Both the position numbers and the translations under genes were made by a program. A stretch of DNA of 64,000 bases from positions 160,268-224,267 of the forward strand of contig NZ_JACJFM010000005.1 in NCBI RefSeq assembly GCF_014164585.1, written 5' to 3'. Shown in pieces: positions 29,001-37,860 of the stretch (position 1 is its first letter; every line of letters begins with the position of its first letter). The notes under the pieces are model-generated. The model searched no databases and was not told the DNA's origin. It saw only the letters and a program-made list of their open reading frames with translations. This stretch comes from Oceanospirillum sediminis. Lineage in GTDB: Bacteria; Pseudomonadota; Gammaproteobacteria; Pseudomonadales; Halomonadaceae.

Positions 29001-29200
29001 TTTTACATGCTTATATATTTACAGCTCTGAACAAAATATTCTGGTATGCCCTGAAAATACAGCTGCGTCCTGTGCAAAAGCCTGGTTCAGAGATAAAGAA
29101 AATAGTACAGGTATTTTTTCAGTTTCAGTGTGATACAGTAATGAAGCGGAAAGATAAACATGCTTTATTTAACAATAACTTAAAAAGAAAGTATTCAACC

Positions 29201-29914
29201 ATGGATATCAGGATGTTAAAAAACTGGCGGCCCGGAGCAGCCTCTTGTAGTTTTATTTTTTTTGCTATTTTATTTACCGTCTGGCCTGAACTGGACATCA
29301 TGGTCACCGGTTATTTTTTCGATAGCACAACATCATCCTTCCCCGCCAATCAGAATCCCTTTGTCAGGTTCATTTACTGGTTTTTTAAAGAACTGCCTAA
29401 CCTTATCGTTCCCATCCTGCTGATTTTCAGTCTGGCAACTCTGTTTAAACGCTGTCCGGAAAAATACAAAGCCAATAAGCGCAAATGGTATTTTATGCTG
29501 GCTTTTCTTTTAATTGGTCCGGGCATACTGGTACACACAGGTTTTAAGGATAATTGGGACAGAGCACGCCCCAGAGATGTGGTTGAGTTCGGCGGCAATC
29601 TTAACTTTACTGCGCCATTGCAAATCAGTGATCAGTGCCAGAAAAACTGCTCTTTTGTCAGCGGACATGCCGCTATGGGCTTTTCTTTTATTGCTCTGGG
29701 ATGGGTACTGAAAAGCCGGTTATGGCTGATGTGTGGTATTGGTCTGGGGTTATTTGTCGGCGGCATACGAGTGATGCAGGGTGGGCACTTTCTGAGTGAT
29801 ATTATTTTCTCTGGTTATATCTGTTATGCCTCTGCCTGGATTATGGCCCGCTGGATTCTTCGGGAGGAGGATAAAACCGTTGATAAAAAGCCAGACCTGG
29901 TTGAAACGTCCTGA
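29201..29914 (+). CDS. PAP2-family membrane phosphatase (LpxE-like)
   Basis: About 237 residues from the ATG at 29201; the frame is open to a GTG at 29072, but the added N-terminus is not hydrophobic or family-like. The three PAP2 signature regions are present: KDNWDRARP (KX6RP), CSFVSGHAAMGF (SGH) and RVMQGGHFLSD (RX5HX3D). About six membrane helices are apparent. Such enzymes dephosphorylate lipid phosphates, including lipid A or undecaprenyl pyrophosphate. Which lipid is used here cannot be told. Confidence 0.88.
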   Translation: MDIRMLKNWRPGAASCSFIFFAILFTVWPELDIMVTGYFFDSTTSSFPANQNPFVRFIYWFFKELPNLIVPILLIFSLATLFKRCPEKYKANKRKWYFMLAFLLIGPGILVHTGFKDNWDRARPRDVVEFGGNLNFTAPLQISDQCQKNCSFVSGHAAMGFSFIALGWVLKSRLWLMCGIGLGLFVGGIRVMQGGHFLSDIIFSGYICYASAWIMARWILREEDKTVDKKPDLVETS

Positions 29915-30048
29915 TTTTATCTGTGCTCGAAACATTAAACCCGAATTTTATAAATCGGGTTTGATGTTTCCAGAGTCTTTATTGCCTGATGAGCATACTT
30001 TTCACAATACTCCAATTCTAGCAGGCCCTGATTCAGCAGAACTAACGA

Positions 30049-30486
30049 TTAAGACTCAGTATGTAGCAGATGCTCAGCCAGAAATGCTCTGGCCTGCTCC
30101 GTCAGAGGACTGGAACGACGGGTCACTTCATCCATCTGTACAATCACAGTTTCTGCATTGGCCACGCATCTGCCATTCTGAAATACACTCTGATATAGCC
30201 CGATTGAACTATTGCCCAACCGAATCAATCCGGTACCAATATCTACTTGCCCCGGCCAGCGAATCTCACCCATCAGATTCAGATTGAGATTAGCAATGAC
30301 AAAAGCGCCATTTTCGGCAGTCAGCGGCGTATCAGGGTTATAGAGAAACTCCACACGCCCGGTTTCCAGAAAGGTAGAAAATACCGCATTATTAACATGT
30401 CCCTGACGATCCGTATCAGCATAACGAATCTTATCAAATGTCTGAAAAGGAAAATCCTCCAGTTTCAGATCTGCTCTTAGCGTCAT
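30049..30486 (-). CDS. Hotdog-fold (4HBT) thioesterase
   Basis: A 145-residue single-domain protein with the acyl-CoA thioesterase pattern DKIRYADTDRQGHVNNAVFSTFLETGRVEFLY, in which the Asp of the D-x-x-G-H-V-N loop is the usual catalytic residue. The C-terminal half has a second beta-sheet as expected. Acyl-thioester specificity cannot be told. It lies downstream of the ABM-domain gene on the same strand, with tandem Fur-box-like sites between. Confidence 0.85.
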   Translation of the reverse strand: MTLRADLKLEDFPFQTFDKIRYADTDRQGHVNNAVFSTFLETGRVEFLYNPDTPLTAENGAFVIANLNLNLMGEIRWPGQVDIGTGLIRLGNSSIGLYQSVFQNGRCVANAETVIVQMDEVTRRSSPLTEQARAFLAEHLLHTES

Positions 30487-30497
30487 ACTAAACTCGC

Positions 30498-30544
30498 ATG
30501 ATAATAATCATATTAAAGCCAAAATATCGCATGATTATCATCAT
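30498..30544. promoter_or_regulatory. Tandem Fur-box-like sites
   Basis: Two similar sequences, ATGATAATAATCAT (30498-30511) and ATGATTATCATCAT (30531-30544), lie 33 bases apart in the region directly upstream of the thioesterase start. Both carry GATAAT-type/ATCAT half-sites like Fur boxes. Their repeat suggests a real regulator-binding site, with Fur as the first candidate. Confidence 0.4.
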
Positions 30545-30596
30545 GTCAAAATACGATATATCCAGTCAGTAACAACGACAGCGATAAAGGACAGAG

Positions 30597-30905
30597 TTAA
30601 TCAGCCATATCAGAAGGCCAGTTTTCAAAGTGAGACACACGATAAGCCGCAGCATACCTTGCCATAGCATCAGGAATCACGGCTTCGCCCCAGTTTTCAC
30701 CAGCAAAGTTGATCAGACTCTGCACACTTTCCCACTGACTAATCATCAGATAAGTATTCGGAGTCCACTGCGTCGGCTTTCCGATGCTGACAGTAAGACA
30801 ACCCTCTGTGGCCTGAGTTGCGGGTAAAGCCAGATTTGAGAAATCATGTTCAAACTCAGTTCTGAGAACTGGATTTATTTCAACTTCAAAAATTCGGGTA
30901 ATCAT
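30597..30905 (-). CDS. Antibiotic biosynthesis monooxygenase (ABM) domain protein
   Basis: A 102-residue protein of the dimeric alpha-beta-barrel ABM fold, with the pattern of an opening beta-strand (TRIFEVEINP), two helices and Trp-containing strands (YLMISQWESVQSLINFA, HFENWP). Such proteins act as monooxygenases on small phenolics or quinones, or as heme degraders. No cofactor-binding motif is visible and the substrate is unknown. It is on the minus strand in front of the thioesterase gene, 110 bases away. Confidence 0.75.
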   Translation of the reverse strand: MITRIFEVEINPVLRTEFEHDFSNLALPATQATEGCLTVSIGKPTQWTPNTYLMISQWESVQSLINFAGENWGEAVIPDAMARYAAAYRVSHFENWPSDMAD

Positions 30906-31166
30906 TTTTTACTCCTTGTGATCAAAATAGCTACCGTGATCAAGAACCAGTTACATTCAGCTATCTCTAAATCAGACATGAAAAAGACATATACAGTCGC
31001 ACCTTCAGCGATACTCTGCGCAACACCGGTCAGAAACGTTTCAGACAGAAATAATGCAATGAAATAGCTCGATTTTTAACCACTGACAGCGTAATGATAT
31101 TGAGCTATAACGGGGAATAATTGTATCTGTCGATACTCTTTGGCAACACCAGAATCAGCAGAGTAA

Positions 31167-33794
31167 ATGGACATGCAAGAACAAGAATTCGATCAGCTAA
31201 AGAAAAAAATTACCGGACTAAAAGAGCGCCTGAAATACCCTGAAGCCATACAGGCTATCGAAGCAAATTCTGGCAGTGATAGTTTTAATAAAGAACAATC
31301 GACCTGGCTGACTCAACAGCAAGCACAATGTATCTATCAGGATCGGGAGCGACACCCAGGGCAAAGACTGGATGAAGCTCTGGATAAGCTGCAGGAGCTG
31401 AACCCGGAAACAACAGAAAACAGTGAAACCCTGGGGATTGCCGGTGCCATTTACAAGCGAAAATATCTGTTTACCGGACAATCCCACTATATTGATGCTG
31501 CACTGAACTACTACCTGAAGGGGGATAGATATAGCGATAAATCCCAGGACCATTATGACGGCTATAACGCGATTAATGCGGCTTTTTTGCTGGATCTGAA
31601 AGCATTTAATCTGGCTCAGAGCACGCTCTGCCTACAAGATCACAGTCCTCAGATTGATGATTTTCGCCAACAGGCAGAACAGCTCAGACGGGAAGTCATT
31701 CGAGATATAACACTGCCATCAGAGCATATCAATAAGCAGCATTGGTGGTCATTAATCACATTGGGTGAAGCTCAACTGGCACTTGGGGATAGCGAATCTG
31801 CCAAAGATACTTTCCAGAAGCTGGCTCCATTGATAGATCAGCATCCAAATAACAAAAATAGAGTTCCTAAATGGCAGCAAGATTCCAGCCTTCGGCAACT
31901 GGCACACCTGCCCCATCTGCTACCCAGCCTGGAAAGAGACGACACTCGAAAAGCCCTTTCAGTCTTCTTCGAAGGTAACGATGCTGCTTTTGATTCAATA
32001 ATTGAAGGTAAAGTTGGATTGGCTTTATCAGGAGGGGGATTTCGAGCCGCATTTTATCATCTGGGTGTACTGGCTAGACTGGCTGAAACGGATACTCTGC
32101 GTAAAGTCGAGGTATTGTCTTGTGTATCCGGCGGTTCAATTATCGGAGCACGCTACTACCAGCTGGTTCGCCATCAACTATCTACTCTGGCCCCGGCAGT
32201 GCTGAATGCTAATCCAGAAGGAACTCGTGCACTCTACATCGATATTGTTAAACAACTTAGAACAGACCTTATCACGGCAGTCCAAAAGAATCTTCGTTCC
32301 CGTATTCTGGGCAAGTCTGATCGAATCTTAAAAATGATCACAGATCCAGAGTACACCCGAACCAGCCAATTAGCAGAATTATACGAAAAACATTTGTATA
32401 GTTTGCCGACAGAGCTACAGCATTGTTCTGAGGCAACAGAAGAGTTAATGATGATAAATCAGGAATATCTGGAGAGTGGAAACCTCACTGTACCGGATAT
32501 GTCTGCCGAAGATAAAACAAACTGTATTCTAAGCAACCTGATCATTAAGGTACCAGGCGAATCAAACTACAAACCTAGATGGGACAATTGGAAAAATGCC
32601 TGCAAGGTGCCGATTCTGGTACTGAATGCCACTAATCTGAATACCGGGCGAAGCTGGCAGTTCACCGCAAACCGCATGGGCGAAGCGCCCTGGAGTCTGG
32701 AACCTGAAGTGAACAGCAATGATCACCTACACTGGTTCCGCTATAGTGAAGGTCCGGGTAAATATTCACGGTTTTCTCTGGGCACAGCAGTCGCTGCTTC
32801 ATCCTGTGTTCCTGGGCTATTTCATCCAGTGTCATTGCCCGATATCTATTCAGGGCATACCGTACAATTGGTCGACGGTGGTGTATTTGACAACCAAGGC
32901 TCAGCAGCACTTTTAGATGAGGGCTGTAATGTTGTTCTGGTCAGTGATGCATGTGGCCAAATGGAAACGGACACTGATCCATCTCCAAGTATTGCAGGCT
33001 CTGCTTTGCGTTCCAGTGATGTGATTCAGAGTCGTCTTCGCGTCGCCCAATACAAAGAACTTAGAGCCAAGGAAGAAAGTGGCATCATCCAAAAAATGAT
33101 GTTTATTCATCATAAATCGGGCTTTGAACCTACTGTATGGGAAGCCTTATCGGATGCCCCTATCACGGATGATAACGCCGAGTCAGGCTATGCCAAATAT
33201 AAGATCCATCCTGACTATCTGGAAGCCTTATCCCGAATTAGAACCGATCTGGATTCATTTTCTGACTTGGAAATTGATGCTCTGATGTACAGTGGCTATC
33301 AGATGACAAAATTTGATCGCGAGATGCTCCCGGTTAATCCCGACGATGATGAAGAGTGGGGTTTCTGGGCTATAACCCAACTTGCAAATGGGCCGGAAGC
33401 TCCTCGAACGGATATCCTGCATCTTCTGCAAAACGGGCAGAACATGTTCTTTAAAGCCCTACAATCCCGTTTGGTCCGGTCATACCTTAAGCCTTCAATA
33501 GGTCTGCTGATAGCTATATTGGTAGTCGTGCTCGCACTGGTACTATTTATGATTGGCTTTTCTCTAATGGACCGATTTACCTTTTTCGTAATCATCGGCG
33601 CTGCAATTGGAGGGTATCTCTGGTACCAAAAGCGTAAGAAGAAACTAAAACCCATTATACGAAAAGTGAGAAAAGCACTACTGGGATGCCTCGGCATGGT
33701 GCTCCATATTGCCTTTAAAATAAACCTTAAATACTTAGATCCAGCTTTTCTTAAATCGGGAAAACGCTCCAATCTCAATCAGGATGATCAATGA
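31167..33794 (+). CDS. TPR/TRAFs-binding-like patatin phospholipase with C-terminal membrane helices
   Basis: An 875-residue protein. Residues about 1-230 are helical TPR-like repeats resembling the TRAFs-binding (DUF4071) domain (ETLGIAGAIYKRKY, YLKGDRY, DGYNAINAAF). The patatin domain covers about 283-595, with the oxyanion motif GGGFRAAF (289-296), the nucleophile CVSGGS with Ser321, and the dyad Asp570 in VDGGVFDN. Two membrane helices at about 777-799 and 804-820, followed by a Lys/Arg-rich tail, would anchor it. Patatins are phospholipases that attack membranes. Its stop overlaps the start of the TIR-NLR gene by four bases (ATGA). The ribosome-binding site is weak. I regard it as an effector in the three-gene system. 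Confidence 0.88.
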   Translation: MDMQEQEFDQLKKKITGLKERLKYPEAIQAIEANSGSDSFNKEQSTWLTQQQAQCIYQDRERHPGQRLDEALDKLQELNPETTENSETLGIAGAIYKRKYLFTGQSHYIDAALNYYLKGDRYSDKSQDHYDGYNAINAAFLLDLKAFNLAQSTLCLQDHSPQIDDFRQQAEQLRREVIRDITLPSEHINKQHWWSLITLGEAQLALGDSESAKDTFQKLAPLIDQHPNNKNRVPKWQQDSSLRQLAHLPHLLPSLERDDTRKALSVFFEGNDAAFDSIIEGKVGLALSGGGFRAAFYHLGVLARLAETDTLRKVEVLSCVSGGSIIGARYYQLVRHQLSTLAPAVLNANPEGTRALYIDIVKQLRTDLITAVQKNLRSRILGKSDRILKMITDPEYTRTSQLAELYEKHLYSLPTELQHCSEATEELMMINQEYLESGNLTVPDMSAEDKTNCILSNLIIKVPGESNYKPRWDNWKNACKVPILVLNATNLNTGRSWQFTANRMGEAPWSLEPEVNSNDHLHWFRYSEGPGKYSRFSLGTAVAASSCVPGLFHPVSLPDIYSGHTVQLVDGGVFDNQGSAALLDEGCNVVLVSDACGQMETDTDPSPSIAGSALRSSDVIQSRLRVAQYKELRAKEESGIIQKMMFIHHKSGFEPTVWEALSDAPITDDNAESGYAKYKIHPDYLEALSRIRTDLDSFSDLEIDALMYSGYQMTKFDREMLPVNPDDDEEWGFWAITQLANGPEAPRTDILHLLQNGQNMFFKALQSRLVRSYLKPSIGLLIAILVVVLALVLFMIGFSLMDRFTFFVIIGAAIGGYLWYQKRKKKLKPIIRKVRKALLGCLGMVLHIAFKINLKYLDPAFLKSGKRSNLNQDDQ

Positions 33795-36334
33795 TTAAGC
33801 CTCAGCTCTTTATCAGCTACCGACATTCACAAGAAATCAAGGCCCAAGATCTGGAACAGCAACTGGAAGAAGCAGGTTTCAATGTTTTTCTGGATCAATC
33901 CAATATAGAAACGACAGATAGTATCAGCGATGAAGTGAAGGAAGGCCTTTCTTCCTCTCATGTCATGCTGGTGCTGTTCAGTAATGATTATCCTGAAAGC
34001 CGGTTTTGTCAGTTTGAATTGACCACAGCATATATCGCCGCCTTTAACGAACTGAACGGTGCACCCAATAAACGGATTTTTGTACTTAACCTGGATGAAG
34101 GCAAAGATAAAAACTCCAAAGCTCTGGAAAAGCTTCCCATAGAGCTACAAGGTGCGCTACATCTGCCAGGTGATCATCAAAGCCTGATCGAAGCGATCAG
34201 AACGCAGATGGACATCATCACCCATCAAGGCAACAAAACACTGGGCGAACTGGGGGCTTTCCAATTTGCTCCCGGATATGGCCGCAGAATCCACAGTTCT
34301 CCTCGTTTTGTCGGACGCGAAGCTTATTTCTGGCAACTACACTCAGCATTGCAGCAAACTCAGAATCCTATGATTACCGGCCAGACCAACCCGGATTTAG
34401 CCGAAGTCTCTGGAATGGGCGGTATCGGAAAAACCTTACTGGCTGAAGAATACGCACTGCGATTTGCCGCCGCTTATCCCGGCGGCATTTTCTGGCTGGA
34501 TGCCTACGGTAGCTTTGATCCCAAAGCACCAGATATCGAAACCTTTAAAGCAGCCTGTACAGAGCAATATCGCAAAGTAGCCGCAGAGTATGGACTACAG
34601 CTAGCTCACGATGCTGATTTACCAGCTATTCAGTATCAGATTCAACAAAAGATCAAACAGCAGGGCCAACGCTGTTTATGGATAGTGGATGATATCCCTT
34701 CTGGACTGGCTAAGCACCTCAATAATGAGATCAAAACTTGGTTTAGCCCCTGCCCTGAACTAGCCCCGACATTAGTTACTACCCGCAGTCGCGAATACAG
34801 CACCATAGGTAAAGATTTACCCCTGGATGTGCTGGATCATGAGGCTGCTCGTCAATTGCTCAGACATCACTTAAAAGAGAAGCTTGATCATCAGAACTCA
34901 GAAGCAGATCAACTGATTGAAAAGCTGGGCCATCACTCTCTGGCGTTGGATATTGCGGGTACAGCCATTGCCGAGTATCAGCAATCTATCGCAGAGTATC
35001 TGGAAGAGTTAGACGAAGATATCGCTGAACTGATTGATGTCCCTGACGAGATTGTTGCAGCGGTTCCCACGGGCTGTGAAAAAAGCATCGTCCGATCCCT
35101 GCAAAAAAGTATTTTAAAACTCTCCGATAACAGCCTGGATTTTCTCCGGCTGGCCGCTAACCTGGCACCAGCTCCAATTAAACAGAGCCTGTTTGCAGAG
35201 ATTCTGAAAGTTACAGATGAACTCTCAGCATCAAAGGCCAGAAAACAGGCCAAATTATCATTGCTAGGGTGTAAACAGCTCAATCTGAGCAAACAGTTTG
35301 AACCGAAAGAGGACGATGAAAGTAATCAAACTGATGAACGCTTCTGGTCAGTACATGCCTTAGTGTCTGAAGTGATTCGTTTTATGGACGAGTCAGAAAA
35401 CGAACGGTCATTGGCCTTAAAAACGACAGCAATAATTGTGCTTACCCGTGTTATTAAAGTCATGACACACGGTACGGACTATCAGTCCATTCAGGCAATC
35501 AGCTCAGAAATTGAGCATAGTCGTTACCTGACTCAAAACCTTCAATCGGAATATCAAAAAAACCTATTGATTACCTTGGGTGAGTTTGAGCATCACAGAG
35601 GGAACCCGAAACTTGCGATACGATACTGGCAAATAATAAGCAATTACTATGAGGAAATTTTAGGTAAAGATGCCTCTGAAACTTTATCTTGTATGAATAA
35701 CTTAGCTTCTGCATATGGAAATATTGGTGACCATGCTAAAGCGAGGGAGTTACAAGAGTATGTATTAGAACAACGGCTGATCTCATCACCTGAAAATGAA
35801 CAGAGTATTTTATCCAGCATGAATAACTTAGCTTCTACACTGTGTCATTTGAAAGAACTTCCTCGTGCTAGAAAATTACAGGAGGATGTGCTTGATAAAT
35901 CGAAAGCCTTGTTTAGTGATAAAGATCCAAAAATTATTGCTGCTATGAATAACTTGGCATCTACGCTGTTTCATTTAGGAGACTATCCTGAAGCTAAAAA
36001 GTTACAAGAAGGCGTGCTGGAGCGTCTCAAAGCTCTGCCTGATAAAAATTATCAAGATATATTGACTGTTATGAATAACTTGGCATATACATTCTGGTTC
36101 TTATCAGAGTGGGAAGATGCAATTGAGTTGATGATCCATACAAATAGAGGCTTCGTTCACTTTTTAGGTAAAGATCACCTTAAAACGTTGAAAAGCCAGA
36201 GCACTCTGATTAGTTTTATGACTCAAGTTGGCCTCGCTTCTAAAGCCAAGCCTTTGATCTTTGAGTTACAGCAGACCTTGGAACAAAAACCCGAGCTTAA
36301 ACAGCTTTTTTCAACAGGCTTAATATTGAAATAG
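33791..36334 (+). CDS. TIR-NB-ARC-TPR protein (bacterial NLR/STAND)
   Basis: An 847-residue protein. Residues 1-150 are a TIR domain (PQLFISYRHSQE, EAGFNVFLD, catalytic-type Glu76 in SRFCQFEL). The NB-ARC ATPase follows, with Walker A GMGGIGKT (208-215), Walker B CLWIVDD near 295-301, a TTRSR sensor 1 at about 330-334 and the GHHSLAL motif near 380. The C-terminus (about 600-800) has four 42-residue TPRs with MNNLA(S/Y)(A/T) and (A)-x-(K/E)-LQE, nearly repeated in DNA. TIR domains in defence cleave NAD+ or make cyclic nucleotides; STAND ATPases oligomerise upon sensing. It is the middle gene of a tight operon. Confidence 0.92.
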   Translation: MIKPQLFISYRHSQEIKAQDLEQQLEEAGFNVFLDQSNIETTDSISDEVKEGLSSSHVMLVLFSNDYPESRFCQFELTTAYIAAFNELNGAPNKRIFVLNLDEGKDKNSKALEKLPIELQGALHLPGDHQSLIEAIRTQMDIITHQGNKTLGELGAFQFAPGYGRRIHSSPRFVGREAYFWQLHSALQQTQNPMITGQTNPDLAEVSGMGGIGKTLLAEEYALRFAAAYPGGIFWLDAYGSFDPKAPDIETFKAACTEQYRKVAAEYGLQLAHDADLPAIQYQIQQKIKQQGQRCLWIVDDIPSGLAKHLNNEIKTWFSPCPELAPTLVTTRSREYSTIGKDLPLDVLDHEAARQLLRHHLKEKLDHQNSEADQLIEKLGHHSLALDIAGTAIAEYQQSIAEYLEELDEDIAELIDVPDEIVAAVPTGCEKSIVRSLQKSILKLSDNSLDFLRLAANLAPAPIKQSLFAEILKVTDELSASKARKQAKLSLLGCKQLNLSKQFEPKEDDESNQTDERFWSVHALVSEVIRFMDESENERSLALKTTAIIVLTRVIKVMTHGTDYQSIQAISSEIEHSRYLTQNLQSEYQKNLLITLGEFEHHRGNPKLAIRYWQIISNYYEEILGKDASETLSCMNNLASAYGNIGDHAKARELQEYVLEQRLISSPENEQSILSSMNNLASTLCHLKELPRARKLQEDVLDKSKALFSDKDPKIIAAMNNLASTLFHLGDYPEAKKLQEGVLERLKALPDKNYQDILTVMNNLAYTFWFLSEWEDAIELMIHTNRGFVHFLGKDHLKTLKSQSTLISFMTQVGLASKAKPLIFELQQTLEQKPELKQLFSTGLILK

Positions 36335-36342
36335 GGATGCTT

Positions 36343-37707
36343 ATGCCAAATCAAAAAAACGCACCATTATGCTTTATCCTGATGCCTTTCGGTGTTAAGC
36401 CTGATACCAATGGACGTCTGATCGATTTTAACGCCGTGTACACAAAGATTATCAAGCCTGCGGTTATTGATGCGGGGCTGGAACCGCTGCGGGCAGATGA
36501 GGAAAAGTATGGTGGAGTGATTCATAAAGCAATGTTTGAACGTTTGCTATTGTGTGACTATGCCATTGCAGATCTGACTTCCGCCAACGCCAATGTATTT
36601 TATGAGCTGGGTATTCGTCATGCTCAGCGCCCGGCTTCAACCGCTCTTATTTTTGCAGAAGGACGCGGCGCATTACCCTTTGATGTGACTAATCTCCGGG
36701 GTTTACCTTATCAGTTAACAAAAACAGGCAAACCTAAACAGGCAAAGATAGATCGTAAGCGTTTAACCAAAATGCTCATCACTCAACGTGAGCAGCCTGC
36801 TGATGATAGCCCTTTATATCAAATACTGAATAATTACCCCGATATTCAGCATATGAAAACAGATACTTTCCGGGATCAGGCAGATTATTCGGAGCAGATA
36901 AAAGAGGCCCTTGCCGAGGCTGTAGAGATCGGCAGCAAGCAAGAACATCATAAAAAAGCGGTTAAAGCAATTAACCGTATTCTGAAGCAACAAAAAAACC
37001 TGGCGGAGGCTGAGCCCGGCATTTTAGTGGATATTCTGCTTTCTTACCGTGAATGCAGTGCCTGGCCAGAAATGGTGTCACTGGTTGAAAAGTTGCCAGA
37101 AGAACTGAAGAAAACAGTACTGGTTCAGGAGCAGTATGGCTTAGCTCTCAATCGCAATCAGCAAAGCGCTAAAGCCGAAAAAGTCCTGAAAGCCCTGCTT
37201 GATCAGCATGGCCCATCATCTGAGACACTGGGAATCCTTGGACGAGTTTATAAAGATTTATGGAAAAATGCGATTGATGCCAGGCAGACCCGGCAAGCAA
37301 AAGGCTATCTGAAAAAATCTATTGATACTTATGTTGCCGGTTTTAATGCTGATATTCGGGACGCTTACCCAGGTATCAATGCTTTGACGTTAATGGTGCA
37401 AAGTGACAAACCTGACCCAAGGGCTGAAGAGCTTAATACTGTCGTTGCTTTCGCAGTAAAACAGAAGATGGCAAAAGGTAAACCGGATTACTGGGATTAT
37501 GCCACGCTGCTGGAGCTGGCTGTTCTGGCACGTCATAAAAAGCAGGCCGATGAATATCTTAACGAGGCTTTGGCCTTTAAGGGCGGTTATTGGGAAGGAG
37601 AAACCACAGCCAATAACCTCAATATGATTTGCTCTGCTTATCAAAAGCAAAATATTGACACTGGCTGGCTGGAAGTAATTATTCAGGCGTTGCTTGAAGA
37701 GGAATAA
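36343..37707 (+). CDS. Nucleoside-deoxyribosyltransferase-like plus TRAFs-binding-like protein
   Basis: About 454 residues from an ATG at 36343 with AGGG six bases upstream; an ATG at 36337, two bases after the preceding stop, is the alternative. Residues about 10-130 (CFILMPFG ... DFNAVYTKIIKPAV ... GLEPLRADE ... MFERLLLCDYAIADLTSANANVFYELGIRHA) match the Rossmann-like nucleoside 2-deoxyribosyltransferase/DRHyd type, with Glu90 in VFYELG. Residues about 185-450 are TPR-like repeats of the TRAFs-binding type (YGLALNRNQQSAKAEKVL, GRVYKDLWKNAI, YPGINALTL). As I recall, ASK-type kinases of animals carry a similar pairing at their N-terminus. It may act on nucleotides or nucleosides as a second effector. 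Confidence 0.85.
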   Translation: MPNQKNAPLCFILMPFGVKPDTNGRLIDFNAVYTKIIKPAVIDAGLEPLRADEEKYGGVIHKAMFERLLLCDYAIADLTSANANVFYELGIRHAQRPASTALIFAEGRGALPFDVTNLRGLPYQLTKTGKPKQAKIDRKRLTKMLITQREQPADDSPLYQILNNYPDIQHMKTDTFRDQADYSEQIKEALAEAVEIGSKQEHHKKAVKAINRILKQQKNLAEAEPGILVDILLSYRECSAWPEMVSLVEKLPEELKKTVLVQEQYGLALNRNQQSAKAEKVLKALLDQHGPSSETLGILGRVYKDLWKNAIDARQTRQAKGYLKKSIDTYVAGFNADIRDAYPGINALTLMVQSDKPDPRAEELNTVVAFAVKQKMAKGKPDYWDYATLLELAVLARHKKQADEYLNEALAFKGGYWEGETTANNLNMICSAYQKQNIDTGWLEVIIQALLEEE

Positions 37708-37743
37708 GCGGGCCATGCAAATTGAGGCTGAAGCCATACAGCG

Positions 37744-37776
37744 AACAGGCTCTCTTGAAAGAGCCCAGGCTGTTTT
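37744..37776 (+). terminator. Possible terminator of the patatin/TIR-NLR operon
   Basis: AACAG (37744-37748) pairs with CTGTT (37770-37774) around an inner GCTCT/AGAGC stem, and TT follows the outer stem. It is 37 bases past the operon's last stop. The U-tract is short, so termination strength is uncertain. Confidence 0.35.
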
Positions 37777-37860
37777 CAGCCCCAATTTATTGCTGAATAC
37801 TTTGCAGGAAGGTAAAAATTGATATTCCCTCTTCTGACGAATTCAGCATTCTGCGTTGGA

